From: Wallemia ichthyophaga EXF-994
Lineage: Eukaryota; Basidiomycota; Wallemiomycetes; Wallemiales; Wallemiaceae
Direction: 5' to 3'
Length of the DNA stretch: 64,000 nucleotides
NCBI RefSeq assembly: GCF_000400465.1
Contig: NW_008806279.1
Span: forward strand, 1-64,000
Part shown: one piece after another, positions 10,914 through 23,432 of the stretch
Position numbering within the stretch: position 1 is the first letter of the stretch
How the letters are laid out: every line of letters begins with the position of its first letter
The notes under the pieces: generated by a model
Databases searched by the model: none
Told to the model about the DNA's origin: nothing
What the model saw: the letters and a program-made list of their open reading frames with translations, nothing else
Position numbers and translations under genes: made by a program

Positions 10914-13088
10914 TCACATTGCTCGTGCCATCTTGGCTACGTCTACACTCTCCTTGATGTCATGCACGCGCACTATATCAGCGCCACCAGCCAACGCGGC
11001 CATTGTCGTGGCTGCTGTACCGGCCACGCGATCTTTGGCCGTATCGACGTTGGTGAGTTTACCGATGAATGCCTTGCGTGAGTGTCCTACAAGCAGCGGC
11101 ATGTGCGAGAGTTTAAGATTGGGTGAGGGGGTGAGTGTTGGTGTCATTGTGTCCAGAGAAGCATCACTCGATGTACATCTACCCCCGAATTGGGAGAGAT
11201 TGCGCAGGATATCCAAATTGCCGTTAACATCCTTGGCGAATCCAAGACCAGGATCTATGATAATATTCCAGCGTCGTATACCGCTCTCCATGGCTTTCTG
11301 CATCCGCTGCTGAATCTCCCCTTTGACGCCTTCGACTACGCCAGCGTCGTACTGCGTAAGGGATGTCATGGTGGAGGAGTCACCGCGCATGTGCATAAGT
11401 ATATATGGCACACCTAAATCAGCCACCGTCTCCAACATACCCTCGTCAGCCATCCCCCCACTGACGTCGTTGACTATATCTGCACCTGCTTCTACAGCTG
11501 CGCGTGCGACGCTGGCTCTGAAAGTGTCCACAGATATGAGAACATCGGGGTGTTGGCTACGCAGCGTCTTAATCAACGGTACTACCCGGTGTACCTCGTC
11601 GTGCGCAGATACATCTGGGGCATTAGGTCGCGTGGACATGCCGCCGACGTCGAGTATATCCGCACCTTCTTGCACCATTCTAGTTGCATTCGCGAGAGCG
11701 TCTTCAAGAGTAAAGTTGAGTCCGCCGTCTGAGAAGGAGTCTGGAGTGCAATTAAGGATGGCCATCACCCACCGCCTTCCGCGCAAGCTGAAGAGTCTGT
11801 CACCCACGGGCAGCACGAGTTGAACGGCGTTGTCGCCATCCCCAATACGCTGCAGGGCTTGCGTGGTAGTGAGGGAGTGTGTTATAGGTGTATAATTGGG
11901 GAGTATGTCAGCGAGAGGCCGTAGCACAAAGGCGCGCTCACGCATGCCCGCGTGAGGGACACGCAGAGTGTCCGTGTGCACGCACTCTTCGCCATACAGG
12001 AGGATATCGAGGTCGATGGGACGCGGACCCTTCACCTGCCCCTCCATGTCGCGGCCTAGATCTCTCTCAATCTCTTTGAGCGAGTCAAGGAGCGTGTGTG
12101 GGTGCAGCGCAGTGGTTATTTTGCACACACCGTTCAGAAATGCAGGCTGGTCGTGTACGTACATTGGCGCAGTAGCGTAGAGATGCGATGTGTCAACTAC
12201 ATTCCCCACTCCACGCTTCTCTAGTTGCGAGAGTGCGCTGTGGATGTGGGCCTTCTTATTGCCGAGGTTGCTGCCGAGAGAGAGAACAGCGGTGGTGGTG
12301 CGGGGGTGATCTTCTAAGACATTTGGAGAAACATTATAGTCAGCAGCTGTACGCGTCACTTGCACACTGGCAGAATCAGCGAAAGTGAGTGCACTCGGTT
12401 TTGCAGCTTTGATGGTGATGCTCGGGTGGGCGAGCTGGACAACAGCGAGTTTTGCAGCATCGAGAGCAAGATGTTCGAGTACGTGATAGGAGGAGTTTTG
12501 GAGGAACTGTTGGGGTGATAAAAAAAAGAGGTGAAAATTTGGATATTGACGTACATTGATGAGATTTTCAATGAGTAGTAGGATATGAGAATAGTCAGTA
12601 CCAGGAACACTAACATCTAAGACTACTTTCTGCTTAAACTGCCTCTCCCAGGGATGTATACCAATGATAGTGTCTACGTCAATACCAGAGACGTGGTAGG
12701 TATCATTAAACGCACAACCAGCGTCCTGTACCTGCTCATACTGTACGACACCTTTCAAAAGACCTTTGCACTTTGAAAGTTTAAGATTTAGGGCTTCCAC
12801 GCCTTGATAAGAGAAGGTGGCGCGTGAAATGGCAGTTGCGAGAGAATTGAGGTTGGAATAAGTGCCAGAACAGGCTTGGTTGATAGAATTCGTTAGGCTT
12901 GCGTAGTTTATGCTCTTATCGAGATCGTTTTGTACCGATGTACTGCACTGTATATCAACAACCAATGGCTCAGCGTTTGTATTCTTAAATCTATCGAATC
13001 CAACGGTACTAGTCACATTAAGCTTGTTTATACTAATGACATCCCTCATATGTTTCAACCTGTTTAATCCACTCAACCTACTTAACAT
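10914..13088 (-). CDS. FOL1: Trifunctional folate synthesis protein (DHNA / HPPK / DHPS)
   Basis: One polypeptide carrying dihydroneopterin aldolase, HPPK and dihydropteroate synthase, as in other fungi. One intron (12507-12554, 48 nt) is in frame and stopless; removing it gives 708 aa and restores DYSHILLLIENLIN followed by FLQNSSYHVLEHLA. Two tandem DHNA-like modules occupy about residues 1-230 (the second begins VSGIDVDTIIGIHPWERQ). HPPK (about 255-400) shows LGSNLGNK and GPRPIDLDILLYG. DHPS (about 430-708) shows AILNCTPDSFSDGG, GADILDVGGMSTRP, DIVNDVSGG and GHSRKAFIG. The DHPS site is the sulfonamide target. It ends 75 bp from the convergent IF-3 stop. Confidence 0.95.
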   Translation of the reverse strand: MLSRLSGLNRLKHMRDVISINKLNVTSTVGFDRFKNTNAEPLVVDIQCSTSVQNDLDKSINYASLTNSINQACSGTYSNLNSLATAISRATFSYQGVEALNLKLSKCKGLLKGVVQYEQVQDAGCAFNDTYHVSGIDVDTIIGIHPWERQFKQKVVLDVSVPGTDYSHILLLIENLINVRQYPNFHLFFLSPQQFLQNSSYHVLEHLALDAAKLAVVQLAHPSITIKAAKPSALTFADSASVQVTRTAADYNVSPNVLEDHPRTTTAVLSLGSNLGNKKAHIHSALSQLEKRGVGNVVDTSHLYATAPMYVHDQPAFLNGVCKITTALHPHTLLDSLKEIERDLGRDMEGQVKGPRPIDLDILLYGEECVHTDTLRVPHAGMRERAFVLRPLADILPNYTPITHSLTTTQALQRIGDGDNAVQLVLPVGDRLFSLRGRRWVMAILNCTPDSFSDGGLNFTLEDALANATRMVQEGADILDVGGMSTRPNAPDVSAHDEVHRVVPLIKTLRSQHPDVLISVDTFRASVARAAVEAGADIVNDVSGGMADEGMLETVADLGVPYILMHMRGDSSTMTSLTQYDAGVVEGVKGEIQQRMQKAMESGIRRWNIIIDPGLGFAKDVNGNLDILRNLSQFGGRCTSSDASLDTMTPTLTPSPNLKLSHMPLLVGHSRKAFIGKLTNVDTAKDRVAGTAATTMAALAGGADIVRVHDIKESVDVAKMARAM

Positions 13089-13201
13089 TCACTTGAAACC
13101 CTTTTGATAACGCCGCCAAAGCCAGAAAATTAGGTGAAAATTTTATATAGACGAATATAGACGACAAATGTACAAAATTAAGCAATCAAGTACAAAACAC
13201 C

Positions 13202-13948
13202 TTAGTTCATCTTACGGATGAGATCGTTGACAAACTTCTCTCTGTTACCAACATCACCACCTTCAACAAAGTGAAGGAGCTTACGTGGTCTGTAACCGCC
13301 GTTTGCAGAGCTGAGGTGGAATGGCCACAAGAAGTTGGTGACTTGCTTGAAGTGTGGGCCAGCGGTGGCAACCTCGTGGATGCAATCTTCAATTGAGAGT
13401 ATGTCGTATTGACCGAGTTCCTTCTCAATGATGCTGTTGTCTTGGAGAGGGATACGTTGCTTGTTCACCTTACCATATCCACGCTTGTAGATCAATTCAC
13501 GGATGGACTTCAAGTTTGGTTCACCGTATGCGACATATGGCTCAACCATCTTAAGCATCTGCTCGGTGGCTCTGTTTACCTTGATAAAGACACCGGAGTT
13601 GATCTTAAGGAGACGCAAGAGCTGCATAACCTTACGTGGCTTTGGTGCAATGTTTGAAACACCACGCAGACGAATCGCAAAGTAAACCTTTGGCTGTGGT
13701 TGGACGTAGAAGTCGCCGTTGGCACGAGCAACACGCTTCAAGCGGACTTCCTCAGCTTCTCTGATTCTGTACTCCTTGACGTACTGCTCTGCACGCTTGA
13801 AGATGACCTTGCGCTTTGCTTGTTGCGCCTTCTTTGCATCAGCAGCCTTGGCCAGCTTCTCCTCCCTAGCCTTGTTGTCCTGCTTACGCTTCTTCAAGAT
13901 AGTCTCTGGCTGCTCGATTTTCTGAAGAGTAGGGACGGTAGTGGACAT
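13202..13948 (-). CDS. RPL7: 60S ribosomal protein L7 (uL30)
   Basis: Single exon, 248 aa, the full length of eukaryotic L7. The lysine/arginine-rich N-terminal extension ([20 protein letters not shown]) is followed by the uL30 core: [52 protein letters not shown] and the end [19 protein letters not shown]. Codon use is strongly biased, as expected for an abundant ribosomal protein. Lack of introns is notable beside intron-rich neighbours. Start ATG 13948 fits the family N-terminus. Confidence 0.97.
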   Translation of the reverse strand: MSTTVPTLQKIEQPETILKKRKQDNKAREEKLAKAADAKKAQQAKRKVIFKRAEQYVKEYRIREAEEVRLKRVARANGDFYVQPQPKVYFAIRLRGVSNIAPKPRKVMQLLRLLKINSGVFIKVNRATEQMLKMVEPYVAYGEPNLKSIRELIYKRGYGKVNKQRIPLQDNSIIEKELGQYDILSIEDCIHEVATAGPHFKQVTNFLWPFHLSSANGGYRPRKLLHFVEGGDVGNREKFVNDLIRKMN

Positions 13949-14308
13949 CTATTCAGATATTTTAGTTTATTTCTCTCTTTATTCCCCAGCCACCCACCTC
14001 TAAGCGTTCGCGTTGGCGGTAGTCACAAGCAGAGAGAAGATTTCACTCCGCCTTACTCACATTCGAATTTTAAAAATTTAAATTTGAGAGATGAGTTGAG
14101 AAAAGGGGCGTATGGAGTCGCAGTGTGTTGTATGTATTTATTTTTATCGTGTAAGCTGCGTTTGAAATATTTCACCTGCACTGGTTGAGATGGTCGTGAG
14201 AGATAGTGAGAGATGATGGCTTGTGGAGGTGCCAGCTGTGCTCTACACGTGTGCATCTCTAAATCCCATCGATTCTCATTTCCCGTCCCTCCTTTTCCAC
14301 CTACGTCC
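13949..14308. other. Divergent promoter region, RPL7 / F-box-WD40 gene
   Basis: About 360 bp between two divergent starts. It is A/T-rich with several CT-rich stretches close to the RPL7 side, as is common upstream of fungal ribosomal protein genes. An in-frame ATG at 14213 could extend the F-box protein by 32 residues, but the added sequence looks non-conserved. Nothing else is recognised. Confidence 0.4.
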
Positions 14309-17064
14309 ATGGACTCGAATAGAATCCAAGTACGGCCATCTGTTCAGAACGTCTCTCTGCGCAATAGAACCGTGTCTGCTAATAGCCCAGGCGATAAGCC
14401 ATTCAACCCTGCCAGAAGGGCGTTTAGGCCGCGTCGATCTGAGCCATTGAGAAGCAGCCGCGATAAGGAGAACACGCCGACGAAACAGGCCAACACCCCA
14501 ACGAAGCAAGCATATACCCCAACAAAACAGGCAACTACGCCTAATAAACCAATAAGACAGCTCCCAGTGACGCCGACGCCGGTTGCAGCATCAACAGTCC
14601 CTCCATCCGCGCCTTCTCAAACTCCCCATCAGACACCCACTCAGACGCCAAAGAAGACTACAGATGATAGCAGTACAACGCCAGTCTACTCTCCAGTCGC
14701 AGCCTCTGAGAGGACTACACGCTCACCAGTACAGCAATCACCCAGCCATCAACCCAGCCATCAACCCAGCAGTCAGGATGAATTGATGACAGAACACACG
14801 CTAGCACCTTTCAGCGTCGCTGATTCTGGCTGGGAATTGGAAACTGCTTCAAACGACTGCAACGCTTTAGACGAGGATTTCCAGAACACTGTCAACTTGT
14901 TATCTACCCAGCACTCCTCTACTATCCTCAGCTACAAAAGACTCCTTGAATCGTGTCAAAACAGCTCAGCTGCCCAGCTCTACGCACTCCAGGCTGAGGT
15001 TAATGAACTCCACAAGACCACTCACGCGCTGCGAGTAGAGAATAGAAATATGAAACTTGATCGCGATAACATCCCGCAATCCACACCACCCACTCACCTC
15101 TCCACTCTTCTCTATCCCCATTTCGACGAAATAGCCGTTCAGAAGGCGCTGAGGCAGCTCAACCAGGGCGAGAGATTGCGACTGATGAGAGTGATACTAG
15201 AGAACACACTCCCTCACGACATTACGACCACCATAGCCATGCTCGAGAAGTATGCTGCCAGTGCTTTCGATTTGCTAGCCACACTTCCGACGGGTATATC
15301 CGTGCGTATTCTCTCTCATCTCAGCGTGAGCGAAGCATTGGGATGTCGGTTAGTATCCAAACGCTGGAGCGACATGGTGAGCAAGCCAGCGCTATGGCGC
15401 GCGTTCTCGCTCCGCCTCACAGCCTCAGATCCCGATCCGCTCTCTCCGCCAGACAGGGAAGACGACTGGCAGCCACTGTACCGAGCACTGCACTTCCGCG
15501 AGCAAAATTGGCGGCGAGGAGCAGCGCAATCGATCAAGTTATTGCGCGGCCACACGGGGTACGTGACGTCGATGCAGCTGAAGCAGGGTGTGCTAGTTAC
15601 TGGGTCGTACGACCAGACGCTGCGTATCTGGGACGTTGGAAGTGGAGAGTGTCGCACGGTTCTTCAAGCGAAAGCTATCAGCTGTCTCGACTACCTCCCC
15701 AAACACAAGGTGCTAGCAGCAGGGTATTTCGACGTCGGTCGTGTAGTCGTCTACTCCACCCTCACCAATCAGCAGCTGCAGATGCTGCAGGGGCACAACA
15801 AGGGCATACGCGCGGTGGCATGCAATGACGAGTACCTCGTCTCCGCCGGCCAGGACAAGGCACTGGTAGTGTGGAATTGGCGAACGGGGCAGCGCATAGC
15901 CCGTTTCGGTCAGCAGACCAATGTGTCTATTGGAGTGCAGCTTATTGACTCAGATAAATTCATCGCCGTTACCGTCGATTCGATTGTGCGCTGCTTCAGC
16001 ATTACTAAGCGCGAGATGACGTCGCAGTACAGACTCTCCTCGCTCCTTCCTGAGCTAAGCAGCATCGGGAACAGCGACACTAGCTTGACGTGGTTCGGCG
16101 CGGACGGACTGAGCATGACGTGTGCAACTAAGAACCACCTCATTCATCTCGAGTGGGAAGAGGGCGAGGAGGAGGTGATACTTGGGGAGCCGATCCAGAC
16201 GCAGGTGCAGCACGTTCAGCAGACGCAGGCACAGACGCAGATACAAACGCAATCGCAACAGTCGCAGTTAGCCCCACACACACATACATCTGGCACACTC
16301 AAACCGCGTAGCTCGACTGTATCTATCGGTGCTTCCAACACTCCGAACGCCACAAACGGCAGAGGCCCACGCCGGTCGTTGGGCATAGGTGGTGCTCATG
16401 CTCAGTCACCCCTGCTCCCGCGCAAGAACAGCGCAGACGAGTCCATATCCGATGCCAACAGCGTGCCTTCGAACCCCTCTCATCCCAGTCTGGGATCCAC
16501 TGCAGCAAATTCATACTCCTACTCAAATTTTCCCTCCCACTCCTCACCAACCTCCCCCACACCCCAAATCAGACGCAGGAAAGCACCCATACTGACAAAC
16601 CCTCCTCGTGTAGTACAAATCACGCACACACAGAATATGGCACCCGTAGGAGCGACCGATGTGTCCAAACACCGTGTCGTCACTTCTACACGCTTCTCTT
16701 CCCGTTCGGGTGCAGATAGGAGGGTAAGAGATGGTTTTCATTGTTTGTACAATTTACTCACACACTTACTCAGCTTTTCTGCTCTACTCTCGGTGATACT
16801 GTTCCTATCGAGGGCGTCTGGAAGGACTTGTCGCCGCGTTGTGAAGATGTCGGTGTGGAGATGGCTAAAGATAGCCTTGCGAATAGTAACAGAGGCCCGC
16901 TGTCTATTTGTATAGACCACCAGCAGGCTGTTTTTGGTTGCGCTGATGGAACGTGAGTTATACGTGGCTGTGTATTTCCACACTAATTAGACGAAAACAG
17001 TGTTTATAGTTTGTCATTCGTTGGCGAGAATTATACAAGTCATACTTCTAGCCCACCATCCTAA
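14309..17064 (+). CDS. F-box and WD40-repeat protein
   Basis: Three exons with introns 16724-16773 and 16953-17000 give 885 aa. The N-terminal 120 residues are basic and Pro/Thr-rich with four TPTKQ/TPNKP repeats. A short coiled-coil stretch (QAEVNELHKTTHALRVENR) precedes an F-box at about residues 320-365 (LLATLPTGISVRILSHLSV...CRLVSKRWSDMV). WD40 repeats follow from about residue 407 (LLRGHTGYVTSM...GSYDQTLRIWDV, LQGHNKGIRAVAC, SAGQDKALVVWNW). The last exons add GCADGTVYSLSF, a further blade-like strand set. This architecture marks an SCF ubiquitin-ligase substrate receptor; the substrate is unknown. A long Gln/Ser/Pro-rich disordered insert separates the last two blade segments. An upstream in-frame ATG at 14213 is possible. 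Confidence 0.82.
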
Positions 17065-17184
17065 TATACACGCAAAGCATACCATACTAATAGAGAAAAG
17101 GATCAGAATACCCGCTCACTCGTTTTTCTTGTCATGAAATTTGTCATAAAAAGATAAATAATATTACATGTTCCAAAAACCCCT

Positions 17185-20057
17185 CTATACCAACAAAACA
17201 TCCAGATTCATATCCCTCATCACGTCCATCCACGATAATTGATTGCACCCCATATCAGATCTCCTCCAATACTCCTTGAGTATCGCTTCCGCAGACTCTA
17301 CATCCCAGCACGCTTGTGTTTTGAATGACTGTAGCAGCGCCAACACCGATGACCTCTTTTCCTCAGAGATGGAGTGCATCCCCGCAATCAGCACCGGCCA
17401 CGTCAGCCATACTACCATGCCTGTACTCGATCCTTCGAAGCAGACTTCGAGTATACTGTCAGTAGCCCTCACAACCCTCTCATCCGCAATAGAAACCTCA
17501 AACAGATTGCGCAAGATGTGTATCTGCATCGCATATCTATGAGCGTGATTCCCAACACTAACTCTGGGATGCAACTGTACGAAATTCATCTGATTGGAGA
17601 AGTTTTCAAGCTCTGTCAGTGTTTCTCGTGACTCCTCTTCTAATGCTTGTCTCCGCATTTCCTTAACCACTTCATTCGAATCCACGTGACGTCTCGCGGA
17701 GCGTGAGCGATTTCGCGAATTCGCTGAACGACTCTTGCGAGCTTCGCGGGTTCGAGAGCGTGAATCGCTGCCTGAGTTGCGGACTTTGCGAGAGCTGCGC
17801 AATTCTGAACGACCACGCATTTCAGGTGTTGAATCTCCACTGTTACAGCTGCTTCTTTCAGCTTTTTGCGCATCATTCTCGTACAGCGGTAAACCGAGTT
17901 TACGTTTCCTGGCGACGAGTGAGGAAATGCGAGCTATTAGATCAACCATTCCTCTACTCAATCCGAACATACGCTCAACGCTTTCCCACTCCCAATCGCA
18001 GCTGCCTGATATTTGTTAGAATGAGATTAGCTATGTAACCATACTACCAACCTGTCTCGCCAAGCTCAAGGAACCACGGCGACCAACCTTTGATGATGGC
18101 TGGCTCTTCACCTGTCGTGAGCGAGCCAAAAGCATCCCTCGTTGCAAGCTGCTCGAGGAGAAATCTCGGCACAGACACTTCCTTTTTCTTTGCCGGTTTG
18201 CCCGTTTCCAGCATCTTGATAGGACCACCGCGTCGTTGTATTACAGATTTTGCAAGTTCTAAAATACCTAAAAGTAATGTTAATTTGTAATGCACCAGTG
18301 GATTAATCCAATCAAACCCACCTTTCCAGCCTGGATCTCCAGCAAGAATGTCGCGCATAGCAACGCTCAACACCCCAGCCAAGAATGTATCCGTTTCAAC
18401 TTCGCCTGCACTCACTGCTTTTTGAAGATATCTGACTGCCGTTCTACGCAAACTTGCAGCCAGATCTCTGCTCGCTGGATCCTTGCCGCGCAAATATGCA
18501 AGATGTACTGCCGACACACTAAGCAAACCTGTGCGCAAAGCTTCAACGCTAATACCCTGTCCTGTAACTTGAGCCTGGGCATATGCATCATTAGGGTTCT
18601 TGTCTGCAATCATACCGAATGCGAGTGGTGCATGTATACGTATCCATGGATTGACAGAGTGTGGCAAGTTCAAAGCAATGATGAATCTCACCGACTGTGT
18701 GAGATAATGATGTACCAGCATACGATCTTGTTGATTAGGGAAGAATGGGAATAAGTAGTCTGGGTTTGAGAGCAGTGGTGAGCGTGTTTCAACTGATGAT
18801 CCTCCGACTGCGGCACTATTCTCAATCACCGATTTGGTGAGTTTATTTTGGAGTGTTTCCTCGTCCTCACCCTCATCCTCATCCTCATCCAAATGGAAAG
18901 CGGTTGTGCTAGGAGGGTTTGCAAGCTCATCCTCTTTCAATTTGCTGAGATCAGGTGGATTTGAAGACGTTGGAAATTTAGTTTCAAATGGAATCGCGAA
19001 TGGTGAAGGTGGGTAGAGAGCGTCAAACGGCGAAGGAGTCGATGCTTTTGTGATTGATTGCTCTCTAGCGGTATCATCATTTTTTTCTTTCCCCGCTTCG
19101 CCTTTTTTCTGTCTCTTGTGAGCCGGAGTGTTTGATTTCTGTGACAACATCTCAAAATCCCTCGTAAAGCTAGCCATATTTTGGGACAGACTAGCGTCAG
19201 GCTGTGGAGGTGGAAATACATTGCTGATCGCTGGTCCGATTTGTCCGTCGACATCTAGGAAAGTGGGTGCGGGGAACCGCGGACCAATCTGAGACACAGA
19301 GTCATCATCCGGAGCCTCATCAGGGAGGAATGGAGCCAGAAAATCGGGTGGATCTGTGGTATACTTGAGCCAGCCAGGTCGAGAATCGTTACCATCTTCT
19401 TCGTCAACGCTACTCGTGCGGCGTTTGCTGCTATCATTTCCATACTCAATCGAAGGTGGAAATGAGCACTCGCGCTTTGCAACCTGGCAACGATGGCATA
19501 CTGGTCTACCTTCATCACACTATCTATAGTGTTATCTGGTGTATTAAGCCGTACCAGGAAATTACCCACCTTTATCTTCCTCGATCTGCACGTGTAGCAG
19601 CCTTTCCTGCTTCTCCTAAACTTCTTTTTGTCTGCAGCTTCCTGTTCCCTGTATTGTGCATCGTCTCTTGAGATGGCGGAAGCAGAACCAAATCCCGAGG
19701 ACGTCATCGTTGGCGAGCTGTTGGAGTAACTCGTTTGGGGGGTCAATTGGGCGGCGAATGGCGGCTGTGAATCTTGAATGCCCATAATGTATTCGTTGAA
19801 TGGTTGCACCGGTTGTACTGGTTGCACTGGCTGTACCGTTGTCGCCGCCGGTGCAGCTGCAGGAGCAACTGGCTGCTGAGAAGACCTCCTACGCAATTCA
19901 TCAATATCTAAACACCCACAACTATTCCAACTCACCCTCTCAACTGCAAATACTCTTGAAACGCAGAAATATCATCCACATCCCAATTCCTATCGAGGAG
20001 CCCGGCGACAGACGCAGCACCAGCGAGCTCCGTAGGCAGGTTGTACTCATTGTTCAT
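17185..20057 (-). CDS. Zn2Cys6 transcription factor with C-terminal regulatory domain
   Basis: Five exons (20057-19936, 19888-19570, 19519-18322, 18267-18052, 18005-17185; introns 46-54 nt) give 891 aa. The zinc cluster is split by an intron after RKIK and reads C-x2-C-x6-C-x6-C-x2-C-x6-C when joined (CYTCRSRKIK then CDEGRPVCHRC). A Gln/Pro/Val repeat (VQPVQPVQPVQP) lies before it. The C-terminal half, from LVHHYLTQSVRFIIALNLP, is helical and resembles the fungal-specific regulatory domain PF11951. An Arg/Ser-rich stretch interrupts that half. Binding site and targets are unknown. The first two junctions were chosen by frame and by the 47-nt intron length. The last intron (18006-18051) joins the RS-containing exon. 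Confidence 0.82.
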
Positions 20058-20141
20058 TATCCGAGTACTCGATGATGTGGTAATCAACCAACCCCACAAA
20101 TCTCACTATCAAAAGTTTAAATTTTCATTGGAATAAATTAT

Positions 20142-23100
20142 TTAAACACTCTCGGAATTTATTTGCTTGAGTAGATCGATATACTCTTGCCCAAGCTTCG
20201 ATAGCGCTTTCCCCTTTGCTAATATACTTGCGAATTCCTTTACAAGGTCCCGCTTCTTGTAGCCGAGTACCGTCGGAATAAAGTCTTCTCCTCGGCTGTA
20301 GTGGTAGGTGAGTACTTATTACTTTATCCGATCTTTCTACTCACTTGAATATTGGACCCATGTACTCTTTTATTATTTCTTCCGCTTTTCCTCTGAATCC
20401 ATCCTCAGACAGCCTGCGGGCATATCCTAGCATGGAGTTCCTGAATTCTCCCGGTGACTCGAGCAATATAGCCGCATGTAGGCGTGTTTCAAAGTGACTG
20501 TACGTAATAACACTCTCTTCCTCCTCCCTTTCTTCATTATTGAGGTTCATTTCTTGATTAAGTTTTTCATCGACCACCATCTCATTGAGTATGATTTCAA
20601 TCTGTGTGATTGGGTTTGTTTGTAGTTGTTGGTAGTGATGTTGCGATTGAGTGCTCTGTGCAGATGAAGATGAATGTCGATGTCTGCCTCGTTTATCCCA
20701 TGCATCCGATTTAGCGTATTTGATTGTACTAACGAGTATCCATGTTTTGAGATTCTTGTAGTCGTAAGCATGTGCTGTGCCGTTGGATAACACCAGTACT
20801 GGTACACCATTAGAACGTAGCTGTACAGTCTTGATTGCCTCATCTGCACCGAGAAGGGGTGCTATACTTGTGTTATCTATTAAACTTTTTCGCTGCCTCG
20901 TGCAATACTCATACATATTCGCTGAACATGTTATTGCAAACAGCTTGCTACCTTCTGCTTCTAAAATTGAGCAGGGCGCATCAAGTGTAATATCAGGTAG
21001 TAACTTGCGTCCTGAGAAAGTGTACACTCTTAAAGTTCCATTTTCCATGCTCACACCCACAAAACCATCCCCGACAGCAACATTAACCACCCTGCAAGGT
21101 ACGTAGTCGACCCACAAAACCTTACCACTATCCTTAGTATGACTATCGCTGCGCTTGCTTAACATGAAAATCTCGGTACGATTTTGTTCGCGTCGTCTTT
21201 CTTTTTCTGTATCATTACCTTCTTCAACCATATCCATGTCAACTTGACCGCCTGCATTCCTCACTTCCACCCTGTCCAACTCTTTATTCCCGACAGTAGC
21301 AGCGCCCATGAACTGATGGAAAAGGCTCGATTTGATAGTCGGCGCGGCAATAGTTACGTCTTTCGTAGTATGCTCTATAACCCCTATATCCCTAGATTCG
21401 CCAATTGATTTCCTCTTTACACCATGTCCCAATGTACGAGCTTTAACGTTTTTGTAAATTAGCGCAGCTGGAATGTTTGATATCTTTACGCGACTTGGAT
21501 CTGTCTCTTGTATTTCCATGGGAGTGTCGTTGTCATTCTCACCATCCTCATCACCCCCACTACTTTCTTCTTTCGGGTCATTTACATACGGTAGCCAGTA
21601 CCCAACAACATTTGGATTCTGAGGATGTGGTAGTGTCATCGGCATGAGTAGGTCTGAAGGTAAATGTGGAGGGTTGAAAGTTTGGGCTGGTATGCTGTTG
21701 GGGTAGTATGATGGTTGGGTTGGGTATGCAGATGTATTTGAAGTGGGTGGGTTAAATGGGTTCGTATGGCTTGGTGCAGATGCAGTTGCAGATGTGGATG
21801 CTTGGAATGGTGAGACTCCTGGCAAAGATTCAACAAGCGTGGGTGCTATTCTCTTTTTATTCGACATCTCCACAGCTGTTGGGGCTGGTCTCTTGTTATC
21901 CATCAGTTTCTCCAAATGAGATGGTTCTTTTTGGAGAACAGGACGTGGCTGCGCGACTGGCACAATTGGGTGTACTGGCGGTACTGGCTTCTCGTACATG
22001 GAGAGAATATTGTTAACTTCCTGTGTAGCTGCCGCCTGACCTAGTTCAGCTTCAGTGAAGGAGAGTGCCACAATACTACCGTCTGCTGAACAACAGTAAA
22101 GTGTAAGGCCATCTCTAGACCAACTAAGATCGAGAACTTGGCGATTGAATAGATCTTTGATAACAACGAGTGGTTTCGAGGTGTTGATTTTCCACACCGA
22201 CACCACCGAATCAGTAGAACCTGTTGCACAAATGTTGAAAAAGGAGCCCTGACTGTCTTTGTACATGCGTGGGTTGTATGCGGTGCACAAAACGCTGTTT
22301 TCGTGACCAACGAGTTTCATTTGAGATGACCAGTCTTCGCGTTCTACCACGGCAGCAACAAAGACGCTATCCACGATGGCATTAGCGCAAATAATACTGG
22401 CACCGTCAGGAGACCACCTTTGAGAGGAGGGTAAGAAATATGATAATAGGCGTTAAGAAAGTAAATACTCACGATAAACGCCTGACAAAAGCTCTTGGAG
22501 ATTCAATGAAAGGTTCAGTAATGCAAGCTTGCAAACCCCAATCAGCAGTTCTCCAAATCTTTAGACTGCGATCATCAGATGCAGTTGCAAGGTAGTGACC
22601 AGCAGGATCGAAACTAACGCCTTTGATAGAGCTATCATGGCCAGATATTTTGATAATTCGGTCGAAAGTGCGGGTATCATGAACCATGAAGCAACCATCC
22701 ATGGCCACACTGGCGAGATAGATGTCGTCCTTTGACCACGCGATTTCAGTTACATCTATGTGCGTTTTTGTGGGAAAGGAATGACGAAGAAAGGAAGAAA
22801 CGCACCACTATCATGACCGCTGAGTACTCTCTCAGCTCTCCAGCCCTCAATATTAACTTCAGTACTGCCAAAGACCTTTCCACCGCCATTTGGATCGATT
22901 GCCCAGATAATGATAGCGCGGTCATCGGAAGCAGAAGCGAGATACCTGCCAGAGTTACTCCATCTAATAGAAAGTACGGGGCCTGTTGATTGAGCTGTTT
23001 AGGTGGTTTATATGACTGTGCACTCAAAACACACCTGAATGCTGATCCAGTGTTGATAGCTGCTTCGGTACTCTATCACTACAGGCCAATTTCTCATTCC

Positions 23101-23310
23101 TAATTGGAGCTGTCGTCCATACTCTAATTATCGCGTCAATTCCACCTGTGGCTAGTCTGCTGCCGTCTGGGTGGACATCGAGGGTGAAAATTGGCTGTCG
23201 TTTCTTACGGTCGTGGTCGCCGACTTATAGTTTTTGAATTAGATTAATTTCATTAATTCAACAGTTCACGAACCCTCATGCACTGTCCAGCCTGGACGCG
23301 TTAATTTCAT
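20142..23310 (-). CDS. HIR1: Histone H3-H4 chaperone subunit Hir1/HIRA
   Basis: Nucleosome-assembly chaperone of the HIR complex, which deposits H3-H4 independently of replication. Six exons (introns 23224-23273, 22983-23034, 22756-22805, 22418-22472, 20296-20344) give 970 aa. The N-terminus MKLTRPGWTVHEG and FTLDVHPDGSRLATGGID begin a seven-bladed WD40 propeller (about 1-390), including RWSNSGRYLASASDDR and SFDPAGHYLATASDDRSLKIW. A Ser/Pro-rich linker carries the B-like block (VKISNIPAALIYKNVKARTL). The Hira domain follows (KLLPDITLDAPCSILEAEG...LIDNTSIAPLL). The last exon encodes a short basic helical tail. Every junction keeps frame. Confidence 0.93.
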
Positions 23311-23432
23311 TGATTTGTGATGGCTGTGGTGGACAAAGACATAACGTATATTATGAATAAAATAAATGAAATTATTATTTAATGAGTAGACAATGTATTA
23401 AGTAATTCTAGTTTGGCAGTTTTTGTATGCGT

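Noticed and set aside
10933..11823. Plus-strand frames of 126 and 166 codons antisense to FOL1
   Set aside because: They lie fully under the conserved DHPS domain on the minus strand and have composition typical of shadow frames.
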